NCBI GenBank assembly: GCA_027077795.1
Contig: JALWTT010000009.1
Coordinates: 148,799 to 212,798 of the forward strand
From: Thermotogaceae bacterium
GTDB lineage: Bacteria > Thermotogota > Thermotogae > Thermotogales > Thermotogaceae
Length of the DNA stretch: 64,000 bases
Direction of reading: 5' to 3'
Every line of letters begins with the position of its first letter. Position 1 is the stretch's first letter. Below the pieces are notes generated by a model. The model worked only from the letters and a program-made list of their open reading frames with translations. It did no database searches and was not told where the DNA came from. Position numbers and translations under genes: made by a program. Positions 52,086-61,375 of the stretch are shown here, piece after piece.

Positions 52086-52946
52086 GTGGATATAAAATCA
52101 AACCTTTTGAAATTTCAGAAGAACGAGATCACAGAACATTTGATATATTTGAAGCTTTCTGCCAGGCAGAAGGAAAACAACAGGAAGGTTCTGGAAAGAA
52201 TCGCTCGAGATGAGAGGTCACATTATGAGATCATAAAAGGTCGAACTGGTGAGGAAGTTGAGCCGAGTCAGTTTAAGATATTTTGGTATACGGTTTTGTC
52301 ATACATTTTTGGATTGACTTTCACCCTTAAGGCCATGGAAAGGGGAGAAAGGTTAGCTCAGGAGAACTACGAAAAGATAGAGAGGAAATTTCCGGAGATC
52401 AAGAAAGTAATAGAAGATGAAGAAAGACATGAGTTAGAGCTTATAAACATGATAGATGAAGAAAGGATAGGTTACATAAGTTCCATGGTCCTCGGGTTGA
52501 ACGATGCGATAGTAGAGCTAACGGGAACATTGGCAGGTTTGACATTCGCGCTGAGAAATTCAAGAATAGTTGGACTTGCTGGAATCATAACGGGGATTTC
52601 AGCGGCTCTTTCCATGTCTGTATCTGAGTACCTCTCCCAGAAATCCGAAGCCGATGAAGGTAAAAGTCCCTTAAAAGCGGCTTTGTACACTGGAATAGCT
52701 TACATAGCTGTCGTGATTATGCTTGTTCTTCCCTACTTTCTCCTGCCCAATCCTTTTATCTCCTTAGCTACAGCGGTAATTGCGGTTATTCTGATCATAA
52801 GTGCTTTCACTTATTTCGTGGCAGTCGTTAAAGAGCAGAGATATCTTTCCCTTTTTCTTGAGATGTTGCTTCTTTCCATGGGAGTTATGATAGCTGCATT
52901 CGGAGTAGGACTTTTAGCACGGAAATTCTTGGGCATTGAAACTTGA
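52086..52946 (+). CDS. Ferritin-like/VIT1 iron-manganese transporter-like membrane protein
   Basis: A 286-residue fusion. The N-terminal part (about 1-135) is rubrerythrin-like, with diiron-type motifs [14 protein letters not shown] and [11 protein letters not shown]. The C-terminal part is a VIT1/CCC1 membrane domain (about 140-285): [20 protein letters not shown], then [25 protein letters not shown] and three more helices. Such fusions are thought to move iron or manganese out of the cytoplasm, sensing it with the ferritin-like part. GTG 52086 follows AAGGGAGGAG. Single-gene unit. Confidence 0.88.
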   Translation: MDIKSNLLKFQKNEITEHLIYLKLSARQKENNRKVLERIARDERSHYEIIKGRTGEEVEPSQFKIFWYTVLSYIFGLTFTLKAMERGERLAQENYEKIERKFPEIKKVIEDEERHELELINMIDEERIGYISSMVLGLNDAIVELTGTLAGLTFALRNSRIVGLAGIITGISAALSMSVSEYLSQKSEADEGKSPLKAALYTGIAYIAVVIMLVLPYFLLPNPFISLATAVIAVILIISAFTYFVAVVKEQRYLSLFLEMLLLSMGVMIAAFGVGLLARKFLGIET

Positions 52947-52957
52947 AAAAAATCCGT

Positions 52958-54322
52958 TCATCTTGGTTGTGAAAGCGGATGGATGAGATCTTCTTTCAGT
53001 TCGAGGACAATATTCCTCTGATTGAAGTCTTTTGGAGGAGTGAGTCTGGCTCCTTCTTTAGAGGTTCTGATTTTGAACCTCACATCGCTTCCGATGACCC
53101 TAACATCGGCATTCTGTGAGGTAATAATATCCTTCAGCGTGATTTCCTGGTTTCCGATGTCTCCTAAAAGGAATGCGAATATCTTTCCCGATCTCCTCGT
53201 GAAATATACCGGAATGTCAAGGTTGGTCCGGGAAAAAGAGATATCATAGGGTGATGTGGAAAAGATCGCCTCTTGATTAATCTTAATCCACCTTCCCAAT
53301 TTCTTTATCCTCTCCAGCTGAATCTTCGGTATTGCGCCGTCAGCGGCGGGACCTATGTTCAGCAGGAAGTTTCCGTTGTTACTTATAACCTTGACAAATA
53401 CCTTTATCAGGTCGTCTGATGTGGCGTAAATCGATTCATCTTCAACTCGGTTATACCCGAATGAATATCCAATTCCTCTGCAGAATTCCCACTTGATCTT
53501 TGGAGGAGTATTTCCTTCATACTTTTCAACGTTGTACTCGGCTGTTCTGAAGTCCCAATGGGGAACTTCCCATCTATCATTCACCAAACCTTCTGGAACA
53601 GTGTTGTAGTAATGTGCAAATAGCACTTTGAGCATATCCCTACCTTTTTCCACCCATCCTATATCGTTCCAGAGTACATCCGGTCTGAATAGATCGACCA
53701 GCTCCATGAACTGGTTAAAAGCATAATCGGCGTACTCGTAGGTCACCGGCCTGTTCAATTTCATGTCCGTTATGTCCTCTATCGGATCTCTCGTGAATCT
53801 CCAATCAAGGGCTCCAGAGTAGTAGACACCAAACCTAATTCCGCGTTTTCTCACACTCTTCTGAAGTTCATTCACCACGTCGACTGAAGGTCCTCTCTTG
53901 ACCACTGAGTAATCTGTGTATGAAGAGTTCCAGAGGCAGAACCCATCATGGTGTTTCGTGGTTATGACTACGTACCTTGCCCCAATGCTCTCAAAGAGTT
54001 CTGCCCATTCGTCTGGATTCCAATTTTCCGCTTTCCAGATGTCCGCGAATTTTTCATAAGCGAAATTCTCGCCGTAAGTTTTTATATGGAATCTCTCCGT
54101 TGGGCTGCCTTTTATTCTCAGCGTGTTCAGGTACCATTCGGCGTACGGGTTGTTCCTGTACCATTCATCCCATGGGACCTTTCCAAGCTCCCCTGTTGGG
54201 GTGGCCCAAGCAGGAACAGAGTACAGGCCCCAGTGAATGAATATTCCAAACTTCGCTTCTTCATACCATTTTGGAACCTCATGAAGTCCCAGAGACTCCC
54301 AAGAAGGTTTAAATGGCTTCAC
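52958..54322 (-). CDS. Alpha-L-fucosidase (GH29)
   Basis: A 454-residue retaining glycosidase, cytoplasmic by absence of a signal peptide. Family blocks are KFGIFIHWGLYSVPAWA, YVVITTKHHDGFCLWNS, and FRPDVLWNDIGW, where the aspartate is the nucleophile; NNGNFLLNIGPAADG closes the catalytic domain. Length and layout match the GH29 enzymes known from Thermotoga. GTG 54322 behind AAGGGGG. It diverges from a sugar-binding protein gene, so the transporter next door may import fucosylated sugars. Confidence 0.94.
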   Translation of the reverse strand: MKPFKPSWESLGLHEVPKWYEEAKFGIFIHWGLYSVPAWATPTGELGKVPWDEWYRNNPYAEWYLNTLRIKGSPTERFHIKTYGENFAYEKFADIWKAENWNPDEWAELFESIGARYVVITTKHHDGFCLWNSSYTDYSVVKRGPSVDVVNELQKSVRKRGIRFGVYYSGALDWRFTRDPIEDITDMKLNRPVTYEYADYAFNQFMELVDLFRPDVLWNDIGWVEKGRDMLKVLFAHYYNTVPEGLVNDRWEVPHWDFRTAEYNVEKYEGNTPPKIKWEFCRGIGYSFGYNRVEDESIYATSDDLIKVFVKVISNNGNFLLNIGPAADGAIPKIQLERIKKLGRWIKINQEAIFSTSPYDISFSRTNLDIPVYFTRRSGKIFAFLLGDIGNQEITLKDIITSQNADVRVIGSDVRFKIRTSKEGARLTPPKDFNQRNIVLELKEDLIHPLSQPR

Positions 54323-54377
54323 GGTTTTACCCCCTTCCCTAACCTTTCAGTTTATCACAAAAGATGGGGACATGCGT

Positions 54378-54407
54378 TTGACTTTGCTGAAAATATTGAA
54401 GTAAAAT
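54378..54407 (+). promoter_or_regulatory. Promoter of the sugar ABC transporter operon
   Basis: TTGACT (54378-54383) and TAAAAT (54402-54407) are 18 bases apart, 42 bases before the binding-protein start. Confidence 0.65.
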
Positions 54408-54448
54408 TTCTTCGCGGGGTTTCAAAATTCCTTTGGGGAGGTGACGGT

Positions 54449-55735
54449 ATGAAAAGGCTACTGGTTTTCGTGCTCCTAGCGATTCTTGTCATATCTGCTA
54501 GCGCTAAGGTTATTCACCTGAAGTTCTTCTATCCTGTAGGCGTTGCTGGACCATTGGCTAGGGTTATAAATAACATGGTAAGTGAGTTCAACAAAACTCA
54601 TCCAAATATAAAAGTGGAGCCAGTATACTGTGGAAATTACGATCAAACGATGCAGAAGGTTCAAACGGCGGTTTTGGGTGGAAATCCTCCGGATGTAGCG
54701 GTCATTGAAATCTCAGAGCTCTTCACTCTCATAAACATGGATGCGATTATTCCTCTCGATAAATATGTTGAAAAGGAAGGAGGGGAGGAATTTCTCAGCC
54801 AGTACTACAAGGCCTTCCTGGGAAACAGCTACGCTTACGGAAAGATATGGGCTATTCCATTCCAGAGAAGTACAATAGTTTTCTATTGGAACAAGGATCT
54901 GTTCAAAAAACACGCGAAGGAACTTGAGGCAGTTGGACTCGATCCAAACAGAGCTCCTCGTACATGGTATGAACTCGTTAAGTACGCACAAATTCTCACC
55001 GAGAGAAAAGGGAACGAGGTCTTAGTACACGGTTTGATACTCCCCGGAGGTTGGAATGATTGGATTTTTGAAGCGTTCATGTATCAAAACGGTTCGTACC
55101 TGATAAGTCCGGATGCCAAGAAAGCGAATTTTGACAGTTTGGAAGCGGTGGAAATTCTTCAGCTTTGGCACGAGCTGACCAACGTTTATAAAGTGAATCC
55201 TCCTCTGAGGCCCTGGAACACCACACCTGTTGACTTTTCAGCTGGGAAGGCTGCTATGATGTACTATTCTACGGGCGGATTACCGCTGATCCTCAAGACT
55301 GCTAACTTCAGGGTGGGAGTATCGTTCCTGCCTATGCATGTTCAGTATGGTACGCCTGTTGGTGGTGGAAACTTCTTCATATTTAAGGGTATTCCCAAGG
55401 ATCATCAGGACGCAGCGTGGGAATTCGTGAAGTGGATGACAAGTCCGTACTGGGCGGCATACTGGAGTATAAACTCTGGTTATGTCTGCGTGAACAAGAA
55501 GGGGTATGACGAAGACATAATGAAAGAACACCTGAAGAAGTACCCGCAGTATTTGGTTGCGAGAGATCAGTTGAAATTCGCACATGCAAAGATAATGGCT
55601 CCCGAATTCCAGAGGATAAGGAAGATAATGGTCACCAATCTTGATTCTGTGATGCTTGGGCGTAAATCCCCGCAGCAAGCTGCAGAAGACATGCAGAAAG
55701 GAATTCAAGCGATTCTAGATCGGTACAGCAAATAA
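54449..55735 (+). CDS. Sugar ABC transporter substrate-binding protein
   Basis: A 428-residue exported binding protein of the extracellular solute-binding family 1 (UgpB/MalE-like). Signal peptide MKRLLVFVLLAILVISASA, then LKFFYPVGVAGPLARVINNMVSEFNKTHPNIKVEPVYCG, the standard opening, and DVAVIEISELFTLINMDAIIPLD. ATG 54449 follows GGGGAGGTGA; earlier in-frame starts lie in the fucosidase gene. Position beside a GH29 fucosidase suggests fucose-containing oligosaccharides, but UgpB-like proteins also bind glycerol-3-phosphate esters, and a G3P oxidoreductase cluster lies downstream. Confidence 0.9.
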   Translation: MKRLLVFVLLAILVISASAKVIHLKFFYPVGVAGPLARVINNMVSEFNKTHPNIKVEPVYCGNYDQTMQKVQTAVLGGNPPDVAVIEISELFTLINMDAIIPLDKYVEKEGGEEFLSQYYKAFLGNSYAYGKIWAIPFQRSTIVFYWNKDLFKKHAKELEAVGLDPNRAPRTWYELVKYAQILTERKGNEVLVHGLILPGGWNDWIFEAFMYQNGSYLISPDAKKANFDSLEAVEILQLWHELTNVYKVNPPLRPWNTTPVDFSAGKAAMMYYSTGGLPLILKTANFRVGVSFLPMHVQYGTPVGGGNFFIFKGIPKDHQDAAWEFVKWMTSPYWAAYWSINSGYVCVNKKGYDEDIMKEHLKKYPQYLVARDQLKFAHAKIMAPEFQRIRKIMVTNLDSVMLGRKSPQQAAEDMQKGIQAILDRYSK

Positions 55736-55762
55736 TAGAGTGGTTTTGGATGAGAGCAAAAC

Positions 55763-55784
55763 AAGGGGGGATTCTTCCCCCCTT
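55763..55784 (+). terminator. Hairpin between binding-protein and permease genes
   Basis: AAGGGGGGA and TTCCCCCCTT pair in a 9-bp stem with a 4-base loop, but only ATTTCG follows, so it is a weak terminator. Such hairpins often protect the upstream message or let only part of the transcription pass on, raising binding protein over permease. Confidence 0.6.
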
Positions 55785-55817
55785 ATTTCGAAAATTCAAG
55801 GAAAGGGGTGAAATAGT

Positions 55818-56705
55818 GTGAAAAAGAAATACAGGAGTCCTCGCTTCAAGCCCTATCTTTTTCTCCTACCTTCTCTTATTTTTTTGATGATATTTACATA
55901 TTTTCCCATAGCTTATTCCTTCTTCTACAGCTTTTTTAACTACAGTATGTATACGAGAAAACCGATATTCTGCGGCTTGGGCAACTACGTCAAGATGATT
56001 CACGATCCAATATTCTGGCAGGTGGTTTACAACAACGTCCTGTATGGTGCTTTCACTATATTTCCCACGATGTTCTTGGCACTGATTCTGGCCATATTGA
56101 TAGACGAAGTTAAGAGTCTCAAGGGGTTTTATCAAATAGGGATATTTTATCCAACGGTTATACCTATGACAGCTGCGGCGATGGTCTGGATGTTCATGTA
56201 CGATCCCAGTTTGGGGATAATCAATCAATTCCTTGGATTGCTTCATCTACCTCAACCTGGTTGGCTTGGAGATTCGAAGACATCACTCCTTTCTTTGATA
56301 ATCATGGCAATATGGAAAAACCTTGGATACTATATGCTTTTGTATCTCGCGGGCTTGCAATTACTTCCCAAAGAACTGTACGAGGTAGCGGATATCGAAG
56401 GGGCAGGATGGTTCAGAAAGCACTATTACATAACTTTTCCATTGATCAGTCCTACTACTTTGTTTATATTCATAGTCTCGCTGATCCAGTCTTTCAAAGC
56501 CTTTACTCAGGTATACCTCATGACTCAAGGTGGCCCCGGTTATAGCTCCAGTGTCCTAATATTCTACATCTATGAGAATGCGTTCAGGTACTGGGACATA
56601 GGAATGGCCTCAGCTTTAACAAGTGTGATGATCCTGTCCCTACTATTTCTCGTCCTTCTGATATTCGGGGTGTTCGGAAAGAAGGTTACGTACTCTTTGG
56701 TTTGA
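55818..56705 (+). CDS. Sugar ABC transporter permease (UgpA/MalF-like)
   Basis: A 295-residue permease with six helices. KPYLFLLPSLIFLMIFTYFPIAYSF is the usual start; the EAA loop is ELYEVADIEGAGWFRKHYYITFPLISP near residue 190, which contacts the ATPase. GTG 55818 follows AAAGGGGTGA. Followed by the second permease gene after 12 bases. No ATPase gene is present, as is common for family-1 sugar transporters that share a general MsmX-like ATPase. Confidence 0.93.
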   Translation: MKKKYRSPRFKPYLFLLPSLIFLMIFTYFPIAYSFFYSFFNYSMYTRKPIFCGLGNYVKMIHDPIFWQVVYNNVLYGAFTIFPTMFLALILAILIDEVKSLKGFYQIGIFYPTVIPMTAAAMVWMFMYDPSLGIINQFLGLLHLPQPGWLGDSKTSLLSLIIMAIWKNLGYYMLLYLAGLQLLPKELYEVADIEGAGWFRKHYYITFPLISPTTLFIFIVSLIQSFKAFTQVYLMTQGGPGYSSSVLIFYIYENAFRYWDIGMASALTSVMILSLLFLVLLIFGVFGKKVTYSLV

Positions 56706-56717
56706 GGAGGTGAGATC

Positions 56718-57539
56718 ATTAAAAGAAAAGGGGTAGTAGTTAAGCATGCTATTTTGTTACTGATGACTGTTGTCACCCTCATTCCACTGTACCTGATAAT
56801 CATCATGGCGTTCAAACCTGGGAACGTCATATTCCATGGAAATTACCTTCTGCCATCCTTAAAGCTCTTCTTGGGAAACTTCAAGGTAGTTTTTGAATCT
56901 GCTCCGTTTTTCACATATCTTGTAAACACCGTTATCGTCGTCTCGGGTATCCTGATTCTGCAACTTGTCTTGATAATTCCCGCGGCGTATGCATTCGCGA
57001 GGATGAAATTCAAAGGGTCAGGAATACTGTTCATACTCTACGTTATTCAGATAATGTTACCCCTAGAGGCGTTAATAGTTCCGAATTACATGATCATAAG
57101 GAAATTTGGCTTGATAGACACTAGAATATCAATGATACTTCCGTTTATCGCGAGTGGTTATGGAACATTCCTGTTAAGGCAAGTTTTTAAACAAATTCCC
57201 CAGGAGCTTGAAGATGCAGCTATAATAGATGGATGTAACCATTTGAAGTTTTTGTGGTACATACTCATACCACTTGCGCGTCCGACGATCGTGGCTTTCT
57301 CGATAGTGAGTATTGTCACACACTGGCAAGATTACCTATGGCCCCTCATCGCCACCAACTCTCCGGAAGTTAGGACCTTAACCATCGGACTTGGTATGTT
57401 TGTACAGCAAGAATCCGGTGCCGATTGGGGGGTTCTAATGGCAGCTACTCTGTTTATCTCAGCACCTATTCTAGTACTCTTCCTCGCTCTTCAGAGGACA
57501 TTCATAAGAAGCTTTATGACATCTGGAATGAAGGGCTGA
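56718..57539 (+). CDS. Sugar ABC transporter permease (UgpE/MalG-like), probable ATT start
   Basis: A permease of about 273 residues with six helices and the EAA loop ELEDAAIIDGCNHLKFLWYILIP near 190. No ATG, GTG or TTG stands at a sensible distance from the strong AGGAGGTGA at 56705-56713. The codon with perfect spacing is ATT at 56718 (ATC at 56715 is next best), which opens a frame reading KRKGVVVKHAILLLMTVVTL, the basic N-terminus and first helix expected for the family. The first TTG, at 56754, would cut off the basic part and lies 40 bases from the ribosome site. Confidence 0.82.
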   Translation: MKRKGVVVKHAILLLMTVVTLIPLYLIIIMAFKPGNVIFHGNYLLPSLKLFLGNFKVVFESAPFFTYLVNTVIVVSGILILQLVLIIPAAYAFARMKFKGSGILFILYVIQIMLPLEALIVPNYMIIRKFGLIDTRISMILPFIASGYGTFLLRQVFKQIPQELEDAAIIDGCNHLKFLWYILIPLARPTIVAFSIVSIVTHWQDYLWPLIATNSPEVRTLTIGLGMFVQQESGADWGVLMAATLFISAPILVLFLALQRTFIRSFMTSGMKG

Positions 57540-57608
57540 AAGTATGTTACATTTTTTACAATAGTGGTATCATTTGGGCTTGGTAATCCATATCGGAGGT
57601 GATTTGAA

Positions 57609-59042
57609 GTGAAAGTAGTAATAATAGGTGGTGGAGTGATTGGAACACTTATAGCACGGCTGCTTTCTTTTTATGAAGCAGATGTTACTCTCATCGAGAA
57701 GGAGAACGATGTCGGATGGGGAGTGACAAAGGCCAATTCAGGGATAGTCCACGCCGGATATGACGATGAACCTGAAACCCTGAGGGCAAAACTCGTGGTT
57801 CCTGGAAACGAGATGTATTCGCAGTTATCAAAAGATCTGGATTTTCCAATGCAAAGGGTTGGTTCTCATGTCCTCGCTTTCAGTGATGAGGAAGTAAAGA
57901 TCCTTGAAGAGCTCTATAAGCGTGGGGAAAGAAACGGTGTAAAGGGTTTAAAGATATTAAGCAGAGAAGAGGTCTTATCAATGGTTCCAAAGGTAAATCC
58001 AGATGTGAAAGCATCCCTCTATGCTCCAACCGCTGGAATAGTGGTACCCTGGAGAGTTGCCATTGGTGCATCTGATAATTTCGTGAAGAACGGCGGGAAG
58101 CTCGTTTTAGGAGAGAGGGTAGTGGATATCATAGCGAGTGGTGGAAGGGTGAGGAAAGTCGTCACGGATAAAAATGAATACAAAGCTGATTTGGTTATCA
58201 ACGCAGCGGGGCTATTTGCAGATGAGATAGCTGAAATGGCTGGGGCTGAAGTGATGCCCATTCACCCTAGGAAAGGCGAATACATACTCTTGGACACTCA
58301 GGAGTACACCCCATCGGTTCTATTCCCAACACCATCACGTGGAACAAAAGGGACATTGGTCCTCCCAACCTTGTCGGAAAACACGCTGATAGGGCCAAAT
58401 GCGGTGGACCTGTCGCCGGATGAAAAGAACGATGTTTCAACCACAAGTGAAGGCTTAAAGGAGATCTACGAGAGCGCTAAAAGGCTTGTTCCTTCGATAA
58501 AGCTCGACGAGGTTTTGAGGACATTTGCCGGTTTAAGGCCGGAGTCCCCACAGCGTGACTTTTTCATAAGGGAGAGTGAAGGGGTTTGGGGATTCATAAA
58601 TGTCGCGGCTATCAGATCTCCTGGGTTGACTGCTGCACCTGCGATAGCTGAGTACGTCGTCGAGGATATAATTCAGCAGCGTCTCAAAATTCATTTAGAA
58701 AAGAAAAAGAGTTATGTGAAAAGTGTTAAGCAGATTAAAAAGGTTTCAAATATGAGTTTGGATGAATGGGCGGAGCTCGTGAAGAAGGATGAAAAATTCG
58801 GAAATGTGGTTTGTATGTGCTGGAGGATAACGGAAGGAGAGATAGTCGAAGCGATAAGAAGAGGTGCGAGAACCTTGGATTCGGTGAAGTTTAGGACAGG
58901 TGCGATGTGCGGTGCATGTCAGGGAGGAAGATGCGCTATTAAGATAGCCAAGATAATTTCAAGAGAAACTGGAATACCGCTCGAAGAGATACTGACCAAC
59001 TCAGATGGAAGCAACTTCGTCGTTGGGAAGGTGAGAATATGA
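57609..59042 (+). CDS. GlpA-like FAD oxidoreductase with BFD-type [2Fe-2S] domain
   Basis: A 477-residue flavoprotein of the glycerol-3-phosphate dehydrogenase kind. FAD binding: VVIIGGGVIGTLIARLLS; DAO-fold blocks GVTKANSGIVHAGYDDEP and AIRSPGLTAAPAIAEYV. The C-terminal BFD-like domain has CMC and CGACQGGRC (about 400-455) for a [2Fe-2S] cluster. It overlaps by 4 bases the next FAD/NAD protein and is followed by a DUF1667 protein: this trio, known in Thermotoga and firmicutes, acts on glycerol-3-phosphate with electrons passing to NAD or another carrier. ATG-type start GTG 57609 after GGAGGTGA. Confidence 0.9.
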   Translation: MKVVIIGGGVIGTLIARLLSFYEADVTLIEKENDVGWGVTKANSGIVHAGYDDEPETLRAKLVVPGNEMYSQLSKDLDFPMQRVGSHVLAFSDEEVKILEELYKRGERNGVKGLKILSREEVLSMVPKVNPDVKASLYAPTAGIVVPWRVAIGASDNFVKNGGKLVLGERVVDIIASGGRVRKVVTDKNEYKADLVINAAGLFADEIAEMAGAEVMPIHPRKGEYILLDTQEYTPSVLFPTPSRGTKGTLVLPTLSENTLIGPNAVDLSPDEKNDVSTTSEGLKEIYESAKRLVPSIKLDEVLRTFAGLRPESPQRDFFIRESEGVWGFINVAAIRSPGLTAAPAIAEYVVEDIIQQRLKIHLEKKKSYVKSVKQIKKVSNMSLDEWAELVKKDEKFGNVVCMCWRITEGEIVEAIRRGARTLDSVKFRTGAMCGACQGGRCAIKIAKIISRETGIPLEEILTNSDGSNFVVGKVRI

Positions 59043-60235
59043 AGAAGGTAGAAGTGTTGGTAGTTGGCGCTGGGGCAGCTGGCATGGCAGCGGCAAAAGG
59101 AGCTTCTGAAAAGGGGGCACATGTGCTCCTCGTGGATAACGAGGAGTGGATAGGAGGCATCTTGCAGCAGTGTATACACAACGGCTTCGGTGTCCATAGA
59201 TACAAGAAGGAACTCACAGGGCCGGAATTTGCAGCAGAACTAAAGAGTGAGATACCAAGCGACGTGGAGGTTAAGACTGGTACGTTCGCTCATGAGATAG
59301 TTCCAAATGAGAAAAGGGCAATCTTGGTATCGAGGGAGGGAATCGAAGAGGTAAGTTATGAGAGCTTGGTTTACGCCACAGGTGCAAGGGAAAGAACATT
59401 TCAATCCCTCATGGTTCCTGGCACCAGGCCGGCAGGCATATACACAGCTGGCCAGGCTCAGAGGTTGATAAACATAGAGGGGTACTTGCCGGGAAAGAGA
59501 GCCCTCGTCCTGGGATCTGGTGATGTTGGACTCATAATGGCTAGAAGAATGTACCTTGAAGGGATGGAGGTTGTGGGAGTTGTTGAGCGTTTGCCGTACC
59601 CCGGTGGACTTAGGAGAAATGTCAAGCAGTGCCTTGAAGATTTCGACATTCCTCTTTATTTATCCCACACGGTCATCAGAGTCGAAGGTTATCCACGCCT
59701 TGAAAAGGTAATTGTAGCCAAAGTTGACGGTAATTTCAGGCCGATTCCTGGAACCGAGAGAGAATTTCACGTGGACACACTGGTCGTTTCGGTCGGCCTG
59801 ATTCCGGTAAAGAAGCTCGTGGCGGATTTTGTGAAAGTGAGGAGTGGCGTGCTCGTTTCAAGTTCAGGCCAGACATCAGTAGATTCGATTTTCGCAGCTG
59901 GAAATGTCACGACGATATTCGATCTGGTAGATTATGTGGCCAAGGAAGGTGAAAAGGCTGGAAGAAGTGCGGCCCTTCTTGCAAAAGGTGAATTCAGAGG
60001 GGAGAGGTTGCCCATAAGGAAAGGAAAGGGAGTGAAGATTCTTCATCCCGAATGGTACGATCCCAGTGTTCCTCTGTCCGTTTATTTAAGAGTAGAAAAA
60101 CCGATGGAGAAAGCCTTGATCAGGGTTGGAAAGTACGAAATAGAGGCTGAGGATCTCACGCCTGCTGAGATGGTCAACGTGGATGTCGAGCCACCGTGTG
60201 AAAGCGAAGTATCTGTTTCCGTGACGGAGGTGTAA
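59039..60235 (+). CDS. FAD-dependent pyridine nucleotide oxidoreductase of the G3P complex
   Basis: A 398-residue two-dinucleotide-fold flavoprotein. VLVVGAGAAGMAAAKGASEKG binds FAD, GKRALVLGSGDVGLIMARRM is the NAD site, and SVDSIFAAGNVTTIFDLVDYVAKEGEKAG closes the FAD site. No redox-active CxxC is in the usual place; IGGILQQCIHNGFG resembles sarcosine oxidase alpha-like and G3P-complex proteins. ATG 59039 overlaps the previous gene by 4 bases; only 2 bases separate it from the DUF1667 gene, so the three products are likely one complex. Confidence 0.9.
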   Translation: MKKVEVLVVGAGAAGMAAAKGASEKGAHVLLVDNEEWIGGILQQCIHNGFGVHRYKKELTGPEFAAELKSEIPSDVEVKTGTFAHEIVPNEKRAILVSREGIEEVSYESLVYATGARERTFQSLMVPGTRPAGIYTAGQAQRLINIEGYLPGKRALVLGSGDVGLIMARRMYLEGMEVVGVVERLPYPGGLRRNVKQCLEDFDIPLYLSHTVIRVEGYPRLEKVIVAKVDGNFRPIPGTEREFHVDTLVVSVGLIPVKKLVADFVKVRSGVLVSSSGQTSVDSIFAAGNVTTIFDLVDYVAKEGEKAGRSAALLAKGEFRGERLPIRKGKGVKILHPEWYDPSVPLSVYLRVEKPMEKALIRVGKYEIEAEDLTPAEMVNVDVEPPCESEVSVSVTEV

Positions 60236-60237
60236 TT

Positions 60238-60612
60238 ATGGGAAAGGCCAAGCGAATAGAGAAAATCAAATGTATAAGGTGCCCACTTGGCTGTACTTTG
60301 AAGATTAAAATTTCTGAGGATGGGATAGAGATTGAAGGAAATAGATGTCCTCGAGGAGTTGAGTTTGCGATGCAGGAGTTGAAAGATCCAATGAGGATTT
60401 TGACAACGAGCGTTAAGGTCGTGGGCGGAAAACTTCCGCTGGTTTCCGTTAAAACATCCGGTACCGTTCCCAGGAGTAAGATACACGATCTGATGGGACA
60501 TATAAAGAAGATCAAGATAAGAGCACCTATCAAGATAGGAGATGTGATAGAGAAAAATATTTTGGGACTTGGAGTAGATCTGGTGGCCACCAGGGATTGC
60601 GATGAGAGATGA
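60238..60612 (+). CDS. DUF1667 protein of the G3P oxidoreductase complex
   Basis: A 124-residue protein of the DUF1667 family, regularly encoded after the two flavoproteins. Three cysteines, CIRCPLGC, and a fourth in GNRCPRG look like metal or Fe-S ligands; the next conserved block is PMRILTTSVKVVGGKLPLVSVKTSGTVPRSKI. The role is unproven, probably electron transfer. Overlaps the downstream nuclease-like gene by 11 bases. Confidence 0.9.
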   Translation: MGKAKRIEKIKCIRCPLGCTLKIKISEDGIEIEGNRCPRGVEFAMQELKDPMRILTTSVKVVGGKLPLVSVKTSGTVPRSKIHDLMGHIKKIKIRAPIKIGDVIEKNILGLGVDLVATRDCDER

Positions 60613-61375
60613 GCTTTTCAGAATTTTAAACAAAAAGGGATGGGAAGACGAGGATTTGGAGGATCTTCAAATAATACTTGGAGAGGAGTCAGGAGATCTC
60701 CTGAGAAATGTTAGACCTGACATAGTGGAACTAGCCTTCAAGGAATTGGCTTTTGGAAAAGGAAGCGTAAAAAGCAGAGCTGAGAGAGCAGCGAGAATCC
60801 TAAATGTATCCCCGGAAAGTTTCCGGGGGTTTTTTGAAGTTTTGAAGGGGAAAAGGAAATCTGGTAGAGACGATGGTGTACCGTTTTCGGATCTCATAGA
60901 CAGAGCTACGGGTTTGAAGCCATGGAAAATTTATCCAGATTTCCTCGAAGATTTAAAGGTTGGGGTAGAGCTTTCCAAGTCTTTCGAATTGGAGTTATCT
61001 CTAAGGGTGCACCCCTATCTATACAAAGTGGTAACGTCTCGAAAGTTTAAACCGCTAATTCTAGATGGAAGCAATTTCCTTTGGAAACATGATCTGTGCG
61101 TGGAGGTGTTTAACGATTTATTCTTAGTTCTGGCCGATATGAGTAAAGCTTTTTACCCTGTTTACATGGTTTTTGACGCAAATGTGGAATACATCGTTCC
61201 AAGAAATGAAAAAAGGTTTTTGAGCGATATACTTTCGTCGAGATTCTCATATAAACACTCACCAGCGGATGAGTTGATAATATCCATGGCGAAAGAAAAG
61301 AGAGCAGTCGTAATGAGTGAAGATGCGTTCAGGGATTACGATTTCAGGGGTAAGAGGATGGGTTTTCCAATTTAA
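60602..61375 (+). CDS. NYN/PIN-like domain protein (Zc3h12a-type ribonuclease fold)
   Basis: A 257-residue protein. The C-terminal half (about 150-255) has the PIN-like pattern LILDGSNFLW, YMVFDANVEYIVP, SPADELIISMAKEKRAVVMSEDAFRDY, with four acidic positions suited to metal-dependent RNA cleavage, as in Zc3h12a/NYN ribonucleases. The N-terminal half is charged and helical and not recognised. It begins in the last codons of the DUF1667 gene, an unexpected partner for a metabolic operon. Convergent with the MATE gene, overlapping it by 4 bases. Confidence 0.75.
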   Translation: MRDELFRILNKKGWEDEDLEDLQIILGEESGDLLRNVRPDIVELAFKELAFGKGSVKSRAERAARILNVSPESFRGFFEVLKGKRKSGRDDGVPFSDLIDRATGLKPWKIYPDFLEDLKVGVELSKSFELELSLRVHPYLYKVVTSRKFKPLILDGSNFLWKHDLCVEVFNDLFLVLADMSKAFYPVYMVFDANVEYIVPRNEKRFLSDILSSRFSYKHSPADELIISMAKEKRAVVMSEDAFRDYDFRGKRMGFPI

